Positions 6,816-16,688 of a stretch of 64,000 bases of DNA are shown one piece after another. The notes beneath the pieces are model-generated. The model was not told where the DNA came from, did not search any database, and saw only the letters and a program-made list of their open reading frames with translations. Source of the DNA: JAICJJ01 sp039809985 (GTDB lineage Bacteria; Chloroflexota; Chloroflexia; Thermomicrobiales; UBA6265); the NCBI GenBank assembly GCA_039809985.1, contig JBDHWC010000003.1:16219-80218 (forward strand), read 5' to 3'. Made by a program: the position numbers and the translations under genes. Within the stretch, counting starts at the first letter, position 1, and every line of letters starts with the position of its first letter.

Positions 6816-9092
6816 TCAGCCGGTGTCAGCACGGCGATAGACCCGCACCGTCGGCGAGTCGTACACCGATTGCCAGCCGGGGCCGGGGAACCCCGGTTGC
6901 CGGATGCCCGGGTAGGGTCCGGCCGTCGGGCAGAGATGCTGCCACTCCCCGGTTTCGTAGGTGCCGACGTAGAGGAGCGTTATCCCGTCCTGCTTGGCAA
7001 GCTCGCCGGAGGGGTCGGCGAAGATGCGGGCGACGTCGGCCTCGCGCCGCGGAATCTCGGCGAGGAGACCAGGCTGACCGGCGCGCCATTGCGGTTGGTG
7101 GTTGTTGCCCCAGCCGATCAGCGTCGGCACGCCCGAATAGGCCGAGGCGCGATTGAACGGCATCTGCCCGTTCGGCTCGTACGAACATCCTGCCGCCTCG
7201 AGCAGCCGGTCGCTCGTCGTGGCGTGGGTCTGCAGCCAGCGGATCGCGCCGAGTTCGTCCGGGTTGGCAGATCGGAGATAGGCAATGCCGTCGATGCCTT
7301 GCCAGCGGCTGAGATGATCGGTCCACTGCCAGCTGGCCACTGCCGGGTACGCCGCCATCGCGAGCAGGCTCACGGCCGCGGCCGCGGCGAACGAGACCTT
7401 GGCAGCCGGCGTCCTGACGCGTTGCCAGAGACACGGAACGGCCACGGCGGCGGCCACCGCGAACAGCACCCAGACTTGGTAGTAGACCTTGAACAGGGTG
7501 TTCATCCGGCTCTCGAACACGTCGCGCAGGTAGAAGAGCTCGACCACCAGCGAGAGCGCGAACCCAACGGCGAACAGCGCGGTGGCGTAGGTGGCCGGCG
7601 ACCGGTCGTGCCGAAGTCGCAGGCGGATGACCGCGGCGATCAGGGGATAGCCGGCGACGATCCAGACCGGGGCGCCGAGCAAGATTGCGACGACGCTGAC
7701 GGCGATCCCGGGCCCGAGGTAGGACGCTCGATCGACCGTTGCCCGCCCTGACAGGCTGAGCCATTCGACGGTGAGGAACGCCAGCGCGACAAGGTAAGGG
7801 ACGCCGAAGATGGTCAGGTATTCGCCGACCGAGGTGCGCTCACCCGGCCAGAAACCGACAGTTGCCGCGAGCCGGGAGAGGACTGGCACGCCGCCGCGAG
7901 CGGTGCTCCCCGTCGGTGGCGCGTAGAGCGCGAAGAACGGCGCCCACGCCGCGATCGCCGCGACGACGGTGACGGAGGCCATCGCCACCGCACGCCGCAC
8001 GTTCGGCCACCAGCGGAACAGGACGGCCGCGACCAGGATGGCAAGGTAGGTTGGGAAGTCCCAGCTGTTCATGGCGTACAGCGCGCCGACGAGAGCGCCG
8101 GAGATCGCCATGCGTGCGATGTCCGGCGGCCCCGTGGTCCGGTCGAGGCGATTGGCGACGGCCAGCGCCAAGGTCAGGGCGACGAGGGTGTAGGGCAAGG
8201 CCATCAGGTGCGGGTGGAGGTCTCCGAGCAGCACGCTGAAGAACGGGAACTCGTTGATCGTCTCCACCGACGGCAGGCGGCAGTCGTTGGCCACCCGCGG
8301 CCCGTCGCAGACGATCCGGCTTGCCCGCCAGCCGATCCCCACTGCCTTGTCCCACCAGAAGGCATCGAGGGTCGCCTGGCCGTTCCTCACCAGTGCCAGC
8401 GGCGCGTAGAGGTTCCCCGCGACCATCACGGCGAAGGCGGCGACGGCACCGGCTGCCCATGCCGCGCGACGCCCGAGTCGGGGCCGGACGGCGTTGAAGG
8501 CAACGCCGCCGGCGGCGACGAGCGCCATGCTGAACACCGTCGCAAGGCCGAGTGCGAACGCGGAAGTCGCGGCGACACCAGCAAGACGAGTGACCGACCC
8601 AAGAACGACATATCCCAGGTAGTAGTAGTTGATCGACACGCCCGCGAACCACGGGTCCGGCGGCGGCATGGCCACCGCCCGGGCGGAACTCGAGAGAAAG
8701 GCGATGTCCATCGGCTTCTCGGTGCCGACGAGATTCGGTGTGAAGCCGTGCAACCAGACCACCGCGGCAAACGCCACCAAGCCGACGACCTCGGTCACGG
8801 CCATCGCCCGCAACCACTGGCGATCGATCGCTTGGCGGCGGAGGGCGGTCGTCCAACCGACGAGCGCACCCACCAGCACCATCGAGGCGAGGAGGTTCGT
8901 GGAGTAGGGGACCACCCCGAGACTCGCCGGAAACCATGCCAACCAGACGGTGGCGAGCAGTCCGATCGGGCGGGCCACCGACGCGCCGCCGTCGGGCAGC
9001 CCGGGCACGAGCCAGCGCACTGCCGGGGCCCACGCCCACGTCACCGCGAGCAGCACCAGGTACCAGCGGGCGACGTCTGGCAGCCAGGTCAC
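6816..9092 (-). CDS. DUF2298 multi-spanning membrane protein (putative glycosyltransferase)
   Basis: Protein of 758 aa with many membrane segments. DUF2298 blocks are visible in order: EKPMDIAFL, SINYYYLGY, EFPFFSVLLGDLHPHLMALP, NSWDFPTY and a cytosolic/extracytosolic C-terminal part near WLQTHATTSDRLLEAAG and PTLIGWGNNH. The family is common in Chloroflexota and is thought to resemble GT-C glycosyltransferases; the reaction is not established. The GTG start at 9092 overlaps the upstream stop by GTGA, so it is translationally coupled to the larger GT39-DUF2298 gene. It is a diverged paralogue of that protein's C-terminal half. Confidence 0.88.
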   Translation of the reverse strand: MTWLPDVARWYLVLLAVTWAWAPAVRWLVPGLPDGGASVARPIGLLATVWLAWFPASLGVVPYSTNLLASMVLVGALVGWTTALRRQAIDRQWLRAMAVTEVVGLVAFAAVVWLHGFTPNLVGTEKPMDIAFLSSSARAVAMPPPDPWFAGVSINYYYLGYVVLGSVTRLAGVAATSAFALGLATVFSMALVAAGGVAFNAVRPRLGRRAAWAAGAVAAFAVMVAGNLYAPLALVRNGQATLDAFWWDKAVGIGWRASRIVCDGPRVANDCRLPSVETINEFPFFSVLLGDLHPHLMALPYTLVALTLALAVANRLDRTTGPPDIARMAISGALVGALYAMNSWDFPTYLAILVAAVLFRWWPNVRRAVAMASVTVVAAIAAWAPFFALYAPPTGSTARGGVPVLSRLAATVGFWPGERTSVGEYLTIFGVPYLVALAFLTVEWLSLSGRATVDRASYLGPGIAVSVVAILLGAPVWIVAGYPLIAAVIRLRLRHDRSPATYATALFAVGFALSLVVELFYLRDVFESRMNTLFKVYYQVWVLFAVAAAVAVPCLWQRVRTPAAKVSFAAAAAVSLLAMAAYPAVASWQWTDHLSRWQGIDGIAYLRSANPDELGAIRWLQTHATTSDRLLEAAGCSYEPNGQMPFNRASAYSGVPTLIGWGNNHQPQWRAGQPGLLAEIPRREADVARIFADPSGELAKQDGITLLYVGTYETGEWQHLCPTAGPYPGIRQPGFPGPGWQSVYDSPTVRVYRRADTG

Positions 9093-12000
9093 GAGATTGG
9101 GCCTGCAGGCGGGAGCACCCGGTAGATCGTCGTCCCGGCCTCGCTGAAGACCGGCGCGAGCGCGGTCGGGACCAGCTGGTCGAATGCGGCGATGCCGGCG
9201 GCTGAACCCTGTGGCGTGCAGTCGTTGTCCGGCACGGGGTACCGGCGCTCGACGTCGCCGACGATCACGTAGGCAACGTCGTACTTGCGGAGGATTGCCA
9301 GTTTCTTGGCCGGGTCGGCTGAGGTGTACAGGGTTCGGACGTCGTCCGAGCGTTCCTGCAGTCCCTCGAGCCAGCGCTGCTGCTCTTCGTGTCGTTGCCA
9401 GCCGAGGATGGTCGGCAGCCCTGTCGCGATCGAGATGCGCGACCCGTTGCAGCGGTACGGTCCGATGCTCGCCTCGGCGATCACCGGCGTGCCGACGGCG
9501 TTGGCGTCCAGCCAGCGAATCGCGGCGAGATCCCCGGCGAACCGGATCGGCATGTTGCCGTCGGGGCCGATCGACGGGACCTGGCCGTAGCGCATCCAGT
9601 CGTAGGCGTCGAGCGTGCCGCCGCCGAGGGTGTCGGTGAACCGCTGATGCAATCGGGGCGAGACGGCGAACACCGGATAGACCGCGGACGCCGCCACCAC
9701 GAGGGCGAGAACCACCAAGCCGAGTCGCGACCAGCGCTCGGCAGGGCGAGACCAGCCGCCGACCGTGCCGACGTCCCGTGCGAGGGAGTGCTCCGCGCCG
9801 GCCGCGGGTTCCGTTGCGCCGGCGATCATCAGCGCGCACCCCGCGCCGACGGCGACGGCCAGGAGAACCCAGAGCTGGTTGTAGAACTTGAAGACGGTGT
9901 TCATCCGGTAGGCCTCGGTCGAGATCAGGTCGTCCGCGACGACGAAGACCTCGACCCCGGCCCCGACGAAGGCGGCGGCGGAGACCAGCAGGGCGGTGTA
10001 ACGGGCCGCGACGCCTTCCGCGGTCATCCAGAGCAACCCCGCCAGCGCGCCGACCGCGAGGAAGACGGCCATCACCGCCCAGCCGCGGACGAGCGCGGCC
10101 AGCGTGGTCGCGCCGACCGCGCCGAGCCAGACGTACGGCAGCAGGCTCGTCCAGGCCGAGTTGTCCAGCCGGCTCTGGAGGGCGGACCAACCGACGAGGA
10201 GCAGCATCGCGGCGAAGACCAGCAGGCTCGCCGTCGTGGCGAGACCCGCAATGCGGGGCATCGCCGAGAAAACCTCGCGCACGGCGACGAGGACGGCGAA
10301 CGTTGCCGCCCAGGCGAGCGGGGCTCGCAGTGGACGAGACCCGGTACCGGCACCTTCCCGGAGCGCGATGGCAATCAGCGTGAAGCAGGCGAGGGCCATC
10401 AGGCCGCCAAGGTGAACGAACCAACTGCCAAGGTCGGTCGGGGCCTTGACGCGGGCGAGCGAGCCGAACAAGGCCACGAAGTGCTGGTGGAACGGGAGAA
10501 ACGAGAGGTAGCTGCCGACCGCGAGCAGCAGCGACAGCCCGGCGAACAGCCCGATGCGCGCCGGCCAGCGCTCGACCGCCGCGGACCACATCAGCACCGC
10601 CACGACCGCCAATGCTGCATAGGTCGGCAGGTCCCAAGCGTTGGTGGCGCTCAGGGTGCCGAGGACCAGCATCAGGGGCAGCAGCCGTCGGATTCCGTCG
10701 AACGCGAGCGTCTGCAAGGCGCTGGTCCCGTGTGGGGAGGACTGCTCGACCGGACCCCGCGCCAGTTGGTAGCTGCAGGCGATCGCGGCGACCGTCACCG
10801 GCAGCGCGACGACGTGGGCGTGCAAGTCGGCGTAGAGGCCGGTGAAGAACGGGAACTCGGTGATGGTGTCCGGTATCGCCCGGCTGCCGGCCCAGACCCA
10901 GTCGACGAAGGAGTTCAGCGGCGGGACGTGGCCGCTCAGCAGCGTGGCCGCGGAGGAGAGGTTGCCGAGCACGGAGAGGAACCCCGCCGCCACGAGCCCG
11001 GCCGGCACCGCCAGACTCGGCCGCCGGGCGAGGTCGCGCCCGAGCGTGGCCGCCAGCGAGAAGCCAGCCGCGGCGAGCAGCGCGATCACGGTCGGCTGGG
11101 CGAGGTTGAACCCGATCTCGACCGGAATGCCGATCGCCTTCAGCATGAAGGCCACGAGGTAGAGGCCGTAGTAGTAGTAGTTGATGTAGCCGCCCGCGTA
11201 CCACGGATCGTACGGCGGGAAGTGGGCGCTGCGCATCGTCGCGTTGAGGTGCGCGAACTCCATCGGCTTCTCGCCGCCCCAGATCGGGTGCCAACTGTCG
11301 GGGTTCAGGAAACGGAACAGCAGGAAGAGGGCGAAGACGGCCCAGAAGACGGCCTCTGCCCCGACGACCACCGAACGCTGGCGGACAGGCCGGCGACGGC
11401 GCGGGTACCACGTGACGAGACCGGTCACGTAGAGCGCGACGAGGACCCAGATCGCCCGGAACGCGATGACGCCGACACTGGCCAGGAACCAGACGGCCCA
11501 GCCGGCCACCAGCACAACCAGGAGTCGCGCGAACCCCCAGCCGGCGTCGGCGAAACTCGGCAGCACGCGCTCGGCAAGCGCCAGGCCGAGGGCTTGCAGC
11601 AGGATCAGGAACCCGACCCAGACGACCACCGCGCCGAGCGTGGTCCCGGTGACCGCCCGACTCCAGCCCGCGTCGTCGACGACCGGCAGCGATGCGACCG
11701 GCTGGTCGAGCATCAGCGACACGGTTTCCGGGGCGTGCCGGGTCGGCGACCACGGCGCGGCCACCGCCGGCGCCATCAGGGAGCGGTACGCGGTCGGGGA
11801 GAGGAGATCGACTTTGCGGTAAATCTCAACGGTTGGATGGTCGTAGTTGACGAACGACTCGTCGGCATTGCGGTCGTCGAACCGAATCGGGCCGATGCCC
11901 GGGGACGTGGTGAAGCTCGCCGCCGGCTCGAAGCCGAGCGCCCCCGACCGGAGGGCGGCATAGTAGGCCCGCTGGACGGGGTACCGCCACGGGGCCGACG

Positions 12001-13552
12001 CTGTGCCGGCCACCACTCGGTTCGAGGCGAGGACCACGTAGTCGGCCCTCTGCAACTGCGCGTAGATGGCGTCGGCGACCTCGCGCGGCTGACGGTCGGC
12101 GTAGAGGTCCATCGACACGGTCGCGTACTGCCGGTCCGCCGGGGAGAGCCCCGGGCCGAAGTCGCGCGGCAGGCTGTCGTCCCAGTACTCGGCGGTGAGC
12201 GCGCTGCCGCTGGGGACGTGCGCGTAGATCCAGCGGGACGCCAGCAGGCGAGGATTCTCCTGCGCGTAGATCGAGACGAAGGCGATCGCCCAGAGCGCGA
12301 AGGCGGCGAGGACCGCCGTGCCGGCCAAGGCGGCCGACGGGCGAGAGAAACGACGCCCGAGCCAGTCGACGCCCGTGACGACCGCGAGGCCGGCCGCGAC
12401 CGCGAGGACCGGGGCCAAGGGCGCGAGGTAGCGGAGAAATCGCACCTCGGGCACCGTGATCACCACGCCGTAGGCCACGAGCCAAGAGACGGGCACGAGC
12501 AACGGCCAGTCCCGGTCGCGCAGCAGGCGAACCGCCATCAGCACCACGCCAGCCACGGCGAGGAGACCCGCCACGGGTCCGAAGCCCCAGCGGATCAACT
12601 GGTCTGCCTGGTAGAGGACCGGCGTCGTGCCGACGTACTGGCGGGTGAACGGGACATCGAAGATGCCGCGCACGATGTTCGACTGGGTCGCGAGCGAGGT
12701 GAGGTAGACGTCCGGGCGCATCAGCGCGTACGGCTCGAACAGGCCGAACCCCAACACCGTCGCCATGCCGGCGACCGTCAGTTGCCGCACGGCCCGCAGC
12801 AGCCGTGTCACCGGGGTTCGCATTTCGGGCAGATCGAGCCGGTCGTTCGCCAGAGCGGCCGCGCCGATCACCACCGCCAGCGTGAAGACGCTCCCCTTGG
12901 TGGCCATCGCGAGTCCGAGCGCGAACCCGGACGCCGCGAACCAGCGAAGCCGTCCGTTGCTGGCCGCGCCCACAGCCAACAGGAGGCAGAGCGCGACGAA
13001 GAAGGTGAGCCAACTGTCGGTGGTGAAGAAGTGCGCCAACTGGATCATCATCGGGGCGCAGGCGTAGGCCGCGGCGGCGACCAGCCCCGTGCGGGTCGAG
13101 AACAGTCGTCGCCCGAGCAAGAAGGTCAGGAGGACCGTGCCGGTGTCGAGCAGGGCCGAGATCGCCCGGCCGACGAGGTAGGCGCGATCGGCGCTGTTCC
13201 AGTTGGCGCCGGTGACCACCGAGACGCCCTTGGCCGTCGCGTCGGTGACCCAGAGGGGCAGAGCGCCGTAGGCGAACTCGCGGAACTCCCCGGTGTCGGG
13301 GTCGGCGGAGCGAGGGTTCAGCCCGCTCGTCGCCGGGTCGAGCAGTGTCGACCAGTCGGGCGGCCAGGCGAAGTGGATGCGGTCGATGAGGACGATCTTG
13401 GCGACGAAGAGCTCGTCCGGGTGGAGGTCCCGGCCTTCGTCCCACGTCAGCCCGAAGAGCCGGAGGGCGAGCGCGGCGACCAGCATCGCCAGCAGGGCAG
13501 CCCTCGCGGTTCCCGGAACGTCTCGCCGGTCAGGGGCCGCGCCTGCGATCAT
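9089..13552 (-). CDS. GT39/PMT-like glycosyltransferase fused to DUF2298 membrane protein
   Basis: Protein of 1487 aa. Residues about 1-600 look like a GT39/ArnT-type GT-C transferase: first helix, then an extracytoplasmic loop with the acidic pair in LTWDEGRDLHPDE, about ten further helices, and an extracytoplasmic region before residue 600. Residues about 640-1487 are a DUF2298 unit with EKPMEFAHL, GGYINYYYYGLY, EFPFFTGLYADLHAHVVALP and NAWDLPTY. A role in transferring sugars from lipid carriers to envelope glycans or proteins is inferred. Start ATG 13550-13552 has no Shine-Dalgarno but a TAGAAT box seven bases upstream, suggesting a leaderless transcript; an upstream extension of 40 residues is proline/arginine-rich and unconserved. 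Confidence 0.87.
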   Translation of the reverse strand: MIAGAAPDRRDVPGTARAALLAMLVAALALRLFGLTWDEGRDLHPDELFVAKIVLIDRIHFAWPPDWSTLLDPATSGLNPRSADPDTGEFREFAYGALPLWVTDATAKGVSVVTGANWNSADRAYLVGRAISALLDTGTVLLTFLLGRRLFSTRTGLVAAAAYACAPMMIQLAHFFTTDSWLTFFVALCLLLAVGAASNGRLRWFAASGFALGLAMATKGSVFTLAVVIGAAALANDRLDLPEMRTPVTRLLRAVRQLTVAGMATVLGFGLFEPYALMRPDVYLTSLATQSNIVRGIFDVPFTRQYVGTTPVLYQADQLIRWGFGPVAGLLAVAGVVLMAVRLLRDRDWPLLVPVSWLVAYGVVITVPEVRFLRYLAPLAPVLAVAAGLAVVTGVDWLGRRFSRPSAALAGTAVLAAFALWAIAFVSIYAQENPRLLASRWIYAHVPSGSALTAEYWDDSLPRDFGPGLSPADRQYATVSMDLYADRQPREVADAIYAQLQRADYVVLASNRVVAGTASAPWRYPVQRAYYAALRSGALGFEPAASFTTSPGIGPIRFDDRNADESFVNYDHPTVEIYRKVDLLSPTAYRSLMAPAVAAPWSPTRHAPETVSLMLDQPVASLPVVDDAGWSRAVTGTTLGAVVVWVGFLILLQALGLALAERVLPSFADAGWGFARLLVVLVAGWAVWFLASVGVIAFRAIWVLVALYVTGLVTWYPRRRRPVRQRSVVVGAEAVFWAVFALFLLFRFLNPDSWHPIWGGEKPMEFAHLNATMRSAHFPPYDPWYAGGYINYYYYGLYLVAFMLKAIGIPVEIGFNLAQPTVIALLAAAGFSLAATLGRDLARRPSLAVPAGLVAAGFLSVLGNLSSAATLLSGHVPPLNSFVDWVWAGSRAIPDTITEFPFFTGLYADLHAHVVALPVTVAAIACSYQLARGPVEQSSPHGTSALQTLAFDGIRRLLPLMLVLGTLSATNAWDLPTYAALAVVAVLMWSAAVERWPARIGLFAGLSLLLAVGSYLSFLPFHQHFVALFGSLARVKAPTDLGSWFVHLGGLMALACFTLIAIALREGAGTGSRPLRAPLAWAATFAVLVAVREVFSAMPRIAGLATTASLLVFAAMLLLVGWSALQSRLDNSAWTSLLPYVWLGAVGATTLAALVRGWAVMAVFLAVGALAGLLWMTAEGVAARYTALLVSAAAFVGAGVEVFVVADDLISTEAYRMNTVFKFYNQLWVLLAVAVGAGCALMIAGATEPAAGAEHSLARDVGTVGGWSRPAERWSRLGLVVLALVVAASAVYPVFAVSPRLHQRFTDTLGGGTLDAYDWMRYGQVPSIGPDGNMPIRFAGDLAAIRWLDANAVGTPVIAEASIGPYRCNGSRISIATGLPTILGWQRHEEQQRWLEGLQERSDDVRTLYTSADPAKKLAILRKYDVAYVIVGDVERRYPVPDNDCTPQGSAAGIAAFDQLVPTALAPVFSEAGTTIYRVLPPAGPIS

Positions 13553-13629
13553 AGGCGGGATTCTAGCGACGTTCGGCGGCGGCGGTCGAGACAAGGGCGC
13601 GACTGCCCGGGGCACAGGGGGAGAACGGC

Positions 13630-14610
13630 GTGCGAGTGGTCTTCTTCGGCACGCCGGAGTTCGCGGTGCCAACCCTCGAGGCGATCGCGGGGGACTCGCG
13701 GTTCAAGGTCGCGCTGGTCGTCACCCAGCCCGACCGACCGGCCGGGCGCGGCCGCAAAGTCGAGTCTTCGGCGGTGGCGCGGTTTGCCGCCGATCACCAA
13801 CTGCCCCTGTACCAACCGGAGACCCTGAAGCACGACGAGGCGCGCCGACCGCTGGTGGAGGCCGGCGCGGACTTGTTCGTGGTGGCCGCGTTCGGCCTCA
13901 TCTTCGGCTCGAAGACGCTGGCGATCCCGCGTCACGGCTGCGTCAACGTCCATGCCTCGCTCTTGCCGCGCTACCGCGGGGCGAGTCCGGTCCCGGCCGC
14001 GATCCTCTACGGCGACCGGACGACAGGGGTGACGCTGATGATGATGGAGGTCGGGCTCGACACCGGGCCGACAGTGGCCATGTCCGAGGAGGCGATCCGC
14101 GACGACGACACCGCGGAGTCACTGCTAGCCCGGCTCGGCGGCGTCGGGGCGCGCTTGGCGCTGCACCATCTGCCCCGGGTCGTCGACGGCTGGACCGTGC
14201 CGACGCCGCAGCCGGCCGCTGGAGCGTCACTGACCCGGCCGCTGACCAAGGCCGACGGCTGGCTCGACTTCGAGGACTCGGCCACGGCGCTCGAGCGGCG
14301 GGTTCGGGCGATGTGGCCGTGGCCCCGGGCCTGGACCACGCTCGACGGCGATCCGGTGCAGGTCCACCGGGCGACGCCGGTGCTCAGGCTCGGTCCGACC
14401 GACTCGACCGAGCCCGGCACCGTCGTCGTCCGCACCGACGGGCCGCACGTCCGCGCCATCGACGGCTGGCTGCGGCTCGACCAGGTGCAGCCGGCGGGCG
14501 GTCGGCCGATGAGCGGCACCGCGTTCGCCGCCGGGCGGCGCCTCGACCAAGCCCGGCTCGGCACCGCCGGAGAGCCGATCGGGATGCCGCCGGTCGTCGT
14601 GCCGGCCTGA
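13630..14610 (+). CDS. fmt: Methionyl-tRNA formyltransferase
   Basis: Protein of 326 aa, usual length. The N-terminal formyl-tetrahydrofolate domain starts MRVVFFGTPEFAVPTL and holds the catalytic set Asn106, His108 (NVHASLLPRYRGASP) and Asp144 (EVGLDTGP). The C-terminal OB-type domain starts near residue 205. It formylates initiator Met-tRNA. The GTG start has GGGGGAG six bases upstream. It is divergent from the DUF2298 operon, with only 77 bases between; no def or priA neighbour is present. Confidence 0.97.
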   Translation: MRVVFFGTPEFAVPTLEAIAGDSRFKVALVVTQPDRPAGRGRKVESSAVARFAADHQLPLYQPETLKHDEARRPLVEAGADLFVVAAFGLIFGSKTLAIPRHGCVNVHASLLPRYRGASPVPAAILYGDRTTGVTLMMMEVGLDTGPTVAMSEEAIRDDDTAESLLARLGGVGARLALHHLPRVVDGWTVPTPQPAAGASLTRPLTKADGWLDFEDSATALERRVRAMWPWPRAWTTLDGDPVQVHRATPVLRLGPTDSTEPGTVVVRTDGPHVRAIDGWLRLDQVQPAGGRPMSGTAFAAGRRLDQARLGTAGEPIGMPPVVVPA

Positions 14611-14710
14611 CGGCACCGTCTCACATCGGAAGGGGCGGGTCGGCCGGTTGCTCGAGCCCGAGCGGTTTGCGGATAAGTGTGCTTGCCCGCAAAAGACCGC
14701 ATATGGCGGG

Positions 14711-15511
14711 TCAGGCGTCCGCCGGGCACTCGCGGCGCCATTCCCCGAGGTTCATGCGCTTGACCAGCGTGTCGAGCCCGTAGCCGGCCGACTTGCGGCA
14801 GACGCGGGCCGCCTTCTTCGGCTTGGCGTACTCGATGTGGTAGACGGGCTTCTGATTGTCGACGAACGGCGCGAGCAAGTCGCACTCGCGGTACTTGACG
14901 CACTGCTCGTTGACGGCGAAATCGAACGAGTCCGCGAGTTCGGCCACCTGCTCGAGGTCGTTCTTCAGGCCGACTGCCAACCCGCGTTCGTGCGCCGCGT
15001 CTGCCAGCCATTGGTTGTACTCGAGCTGGTCGTCGGCCGTCAGCCCGAGACCGTTCTTGTTGCTGAACGCATCGACGTTGTCCGGGTCGACAGCGTCGCA
15101 CCCCTTGTCGACCGCCATCTGCATCCGGTCTGCCATGATGGATCGCACGTTTTGCGATCGAATGTCGATCCACCACTCGCCGGGCCAGTTGCCGAGCCGC
15201 TTGCCAATGTCGGCCTTGGCGAACCGGTCCTGGTCGGGTCGCCAGTTCTCGTAGGACCCGGCGCTGAAGTAGCAGATCACGCGGATGTCGTCAGCCTGCA
15301 TCTGCCGGATCAGTGACTGCGGGGTCTCGAAGAGATCGACGTCGTAGACGTCGACATCCATGACCGTCTTGGGAACCGAACTGATTTGGATTTGCCACGA
15401 CTGGCCCGGTTCCGGCGTCCACCAGTCAGCCGCGGCAGCGCTCCCGGCCGCGGGGATGATCGCGACGGCCATCAGGGTGGCCACCGCCAGCAGTCTCAAT
15501 CGTGTCGACAT
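14711..15511 (-). CDS. Secreted GH114-like (endo-alpha-1,4-polygalactosaminidase family) protein
   Basis: Protein of 266 aa with a signal peptide (residues 1-27, hydrophobic core ending in AAA before DWWTP). The mature part is a TIM-barrel-like domain of the TM1410/GH114 type: WQIQ, DVDVYDVDLF, VICYFSAGSYENWRPD, WWIDIRS, then the acidic strand GCDAVDPDNVDAF and GLAVGLKND. GH114 enzymes cleave galactosamine-containing glycans such as those in biofilm polysaccharides; activity here is inferred. It is convergent with fmt and divergent from the M42 peptidase. GGGGGG precedes the ATG closely. Confidence 0.85.
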   Translation of the reverse strand: MSTRLRLLAVATLMAVAIIPAAGSAAAADWWTPEPGQSWQIQISSVPKTVMDVDVYDVDLFETPQSLIRQMQADDIRVICYFSAGSYENWRPDQDRFAKADIGKRLGNWPGEWWIDIRSQNVRSIMADRMQMAVDKGCDAVDPDNVDAFSNKNGLGLTADDQLEYNQWLADAAHERGLAVGLKNDLEQVAELADSFDFAVNEQCVKYRECDLLAPFVDNQKPVYHIEYAKPKKAARVCRKSAGYGLDTLVKRMNLGEWRRECPADA

Positions 15512-15562
15512 CTGTCCCCCCCAGCGTTCGTGCAGGGCCGCCAGCCATGCCCAGCGACCGCG

Positions 15563-15592
15563 TTTACAACTCGGCGACCGCCCCCGTATCCT
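15563..15592 (+). promoter_or_regulatory. Putative promoter of the M42 peptidase gene
   Basis: TTTACA (15563-15568), an 18-base spacer and TATCCT (15587-15592), 38 bases before the ATG at 15631. The -35 box matches four and the -10 box four or five of six consensus bases. Confidence 0.45.
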
Positions 15593-15630
15593 CCCAGCCG
15601 GTGCGAGGTCGACGACTGTCCGAGGAGCGT

Positions 15631-16686
15631 ATGTCCCCCGATCGAGACGAGCAACTGTTCCTGCTCCTGAAGGAGCTCTGCGAGCTTCCCGGGCCGACCG
15701 GCCACGAGGATGCCGTGCAGGACGTGATCGCGGCCCGCTGGGGCCAGTTCGCCGAGGTGCGGCGGACGCGGGTCGGCAACGTGCTGGCGAAAATCGGCGG
15801 CGCCGGTCGTCGGGTCGCCGTCGTCGCCCATGCCGACGAAATCTGCCTGATGGTGAAGAGCATCTCGGACGACGGGTACCTCCACGTCTGGCACTACGCC
15901 TCGGACCTCCTCGGCAAGCCGCCCCGCTGGCTGATGCCGCTCAACCAGCCGGCGGCGGTGGTCACCGCGGCCGGGATCGTCGACGGCGTCATCGTCGCGG
16001 CGAGCGGTCATGTGGTCGGCCGCAAAGACCCCGGGGAGCCTTGGAAGTGGAACGACTGGTTCGTCGACGTGGGCGTCCGGTCGCGCGAGGCGGCCGAGGC
16101 GCTCGGCATCCACCCGGGGTGCCGGATCGTCTGGAACACGCCGACTCGTCGCGTCGGCCAGAACATCGTCGGCAAGGCGATGGACGACCGCGGCGCGCTG
16201 ACGATCGCCACGCTCGCGGGCGAGCGCCTCGCCGGGAGCGCGTCGCTCGGCTGCGAACTCTGGCTCGCGTCCACCGTGCAGGAGGAGAACGGGCTGATCG
16301 GTGCTTCGAGCCTCGCCGACGAGCTCGACCTCGACCAGGCGATCGCGCTCGACGTGGGATTGACCGGGGACGTGCCGGGGGCCGACCCCCGCGACTTCCC
16401 GTGCCGACTCGGCCTCGGCCCGACCGTCGTCTACCAAGATTCGAGTTGCCACTACGGTCGCAGGCTATCCGACGAGCTGGTCGCCACCGCGCGCGAGCAT
16501 TCGGTCCCGGTCCAGCGAGCGGTCTACCAGAACTACGGCAGCGACGGTGCGGCCTTGGTCCGGCGCGGCATCGAGACGGCCCTTGTCGCGTACCCGACCC
16601 GCTACACGCACTCGCCGGTGGAGACGGTCGACGGCAACGACTTGCTCGCCACCGTCGACCTGCTCGTCGCGTGGGCGGAGGGGTAG
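15631..16686 (+). CDS. M42 family metallo-aminopeptidase
   Basis: Protein of 351 aa, the usual size for cytosolic M42 tetrahedral aminopeptidases (often annotated as endoglucanase). Di-metal ligand motifs are visible: VAHADE (His67), AMDDRGAL, VQEENG (Glu pair), ALDVG and THSPVE (late His). It would trim short peptides released by the proteasome or Lon/Clp. The ATG at 15631 is chosen because GAGGAG lies just upstream and homology starts there; a longer upstream frame is unlike the family. The next gene starts two bases after its stop. Confidence 0.93.
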   Translation: MSPDRDEQLFLLLKELCELPGPTGHEDAVQDVIAARWGQFAEVRRTRVGNVLAKIGGAGRRVAVVAHADEICLMVKSISDDGYLHVWHYASDLLGKPPRWLMPLNQPAAVVTAAGIVDGVIVAASGHVVGRKDPGEPWKWNDWFVDVGVRSREAAEALGIHPGCRIVWNTPTRRVGQNIVGKAMDDRGALTIATLAGERLAGSASLGCELWLASTVQEENGLIGASSLADELDLDQAIALDVGLTGDVPGADPRDFPCRLGLGPTVVYQDSSCHYGRRLSDELVATAREHSVPVQRAVYQNYGSDGAALVRRGIETALVAYPTRYTHSPVETVDGNDLLATVDLLVAWAEG

Positions 16687-16688
16687 CG

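Noticed and set aside
9093..11753. Extension of the DUF2298 gene frame upstream to 11753
   Set aside because: That part is out-of-frame shadow of the upstream gene, rich in Arg and Pro; a GTG start at 9092 overlapping the upstream stop explains the gene.
9389..13828. Plus-strand open frame of about 1479 codons opposite the GT39-DUF2298 gene
   Set aside because: Composition is Arg/Gly/Glu/Asp-rich with no domain; it is the antisense shadow of a GC-rich gene.
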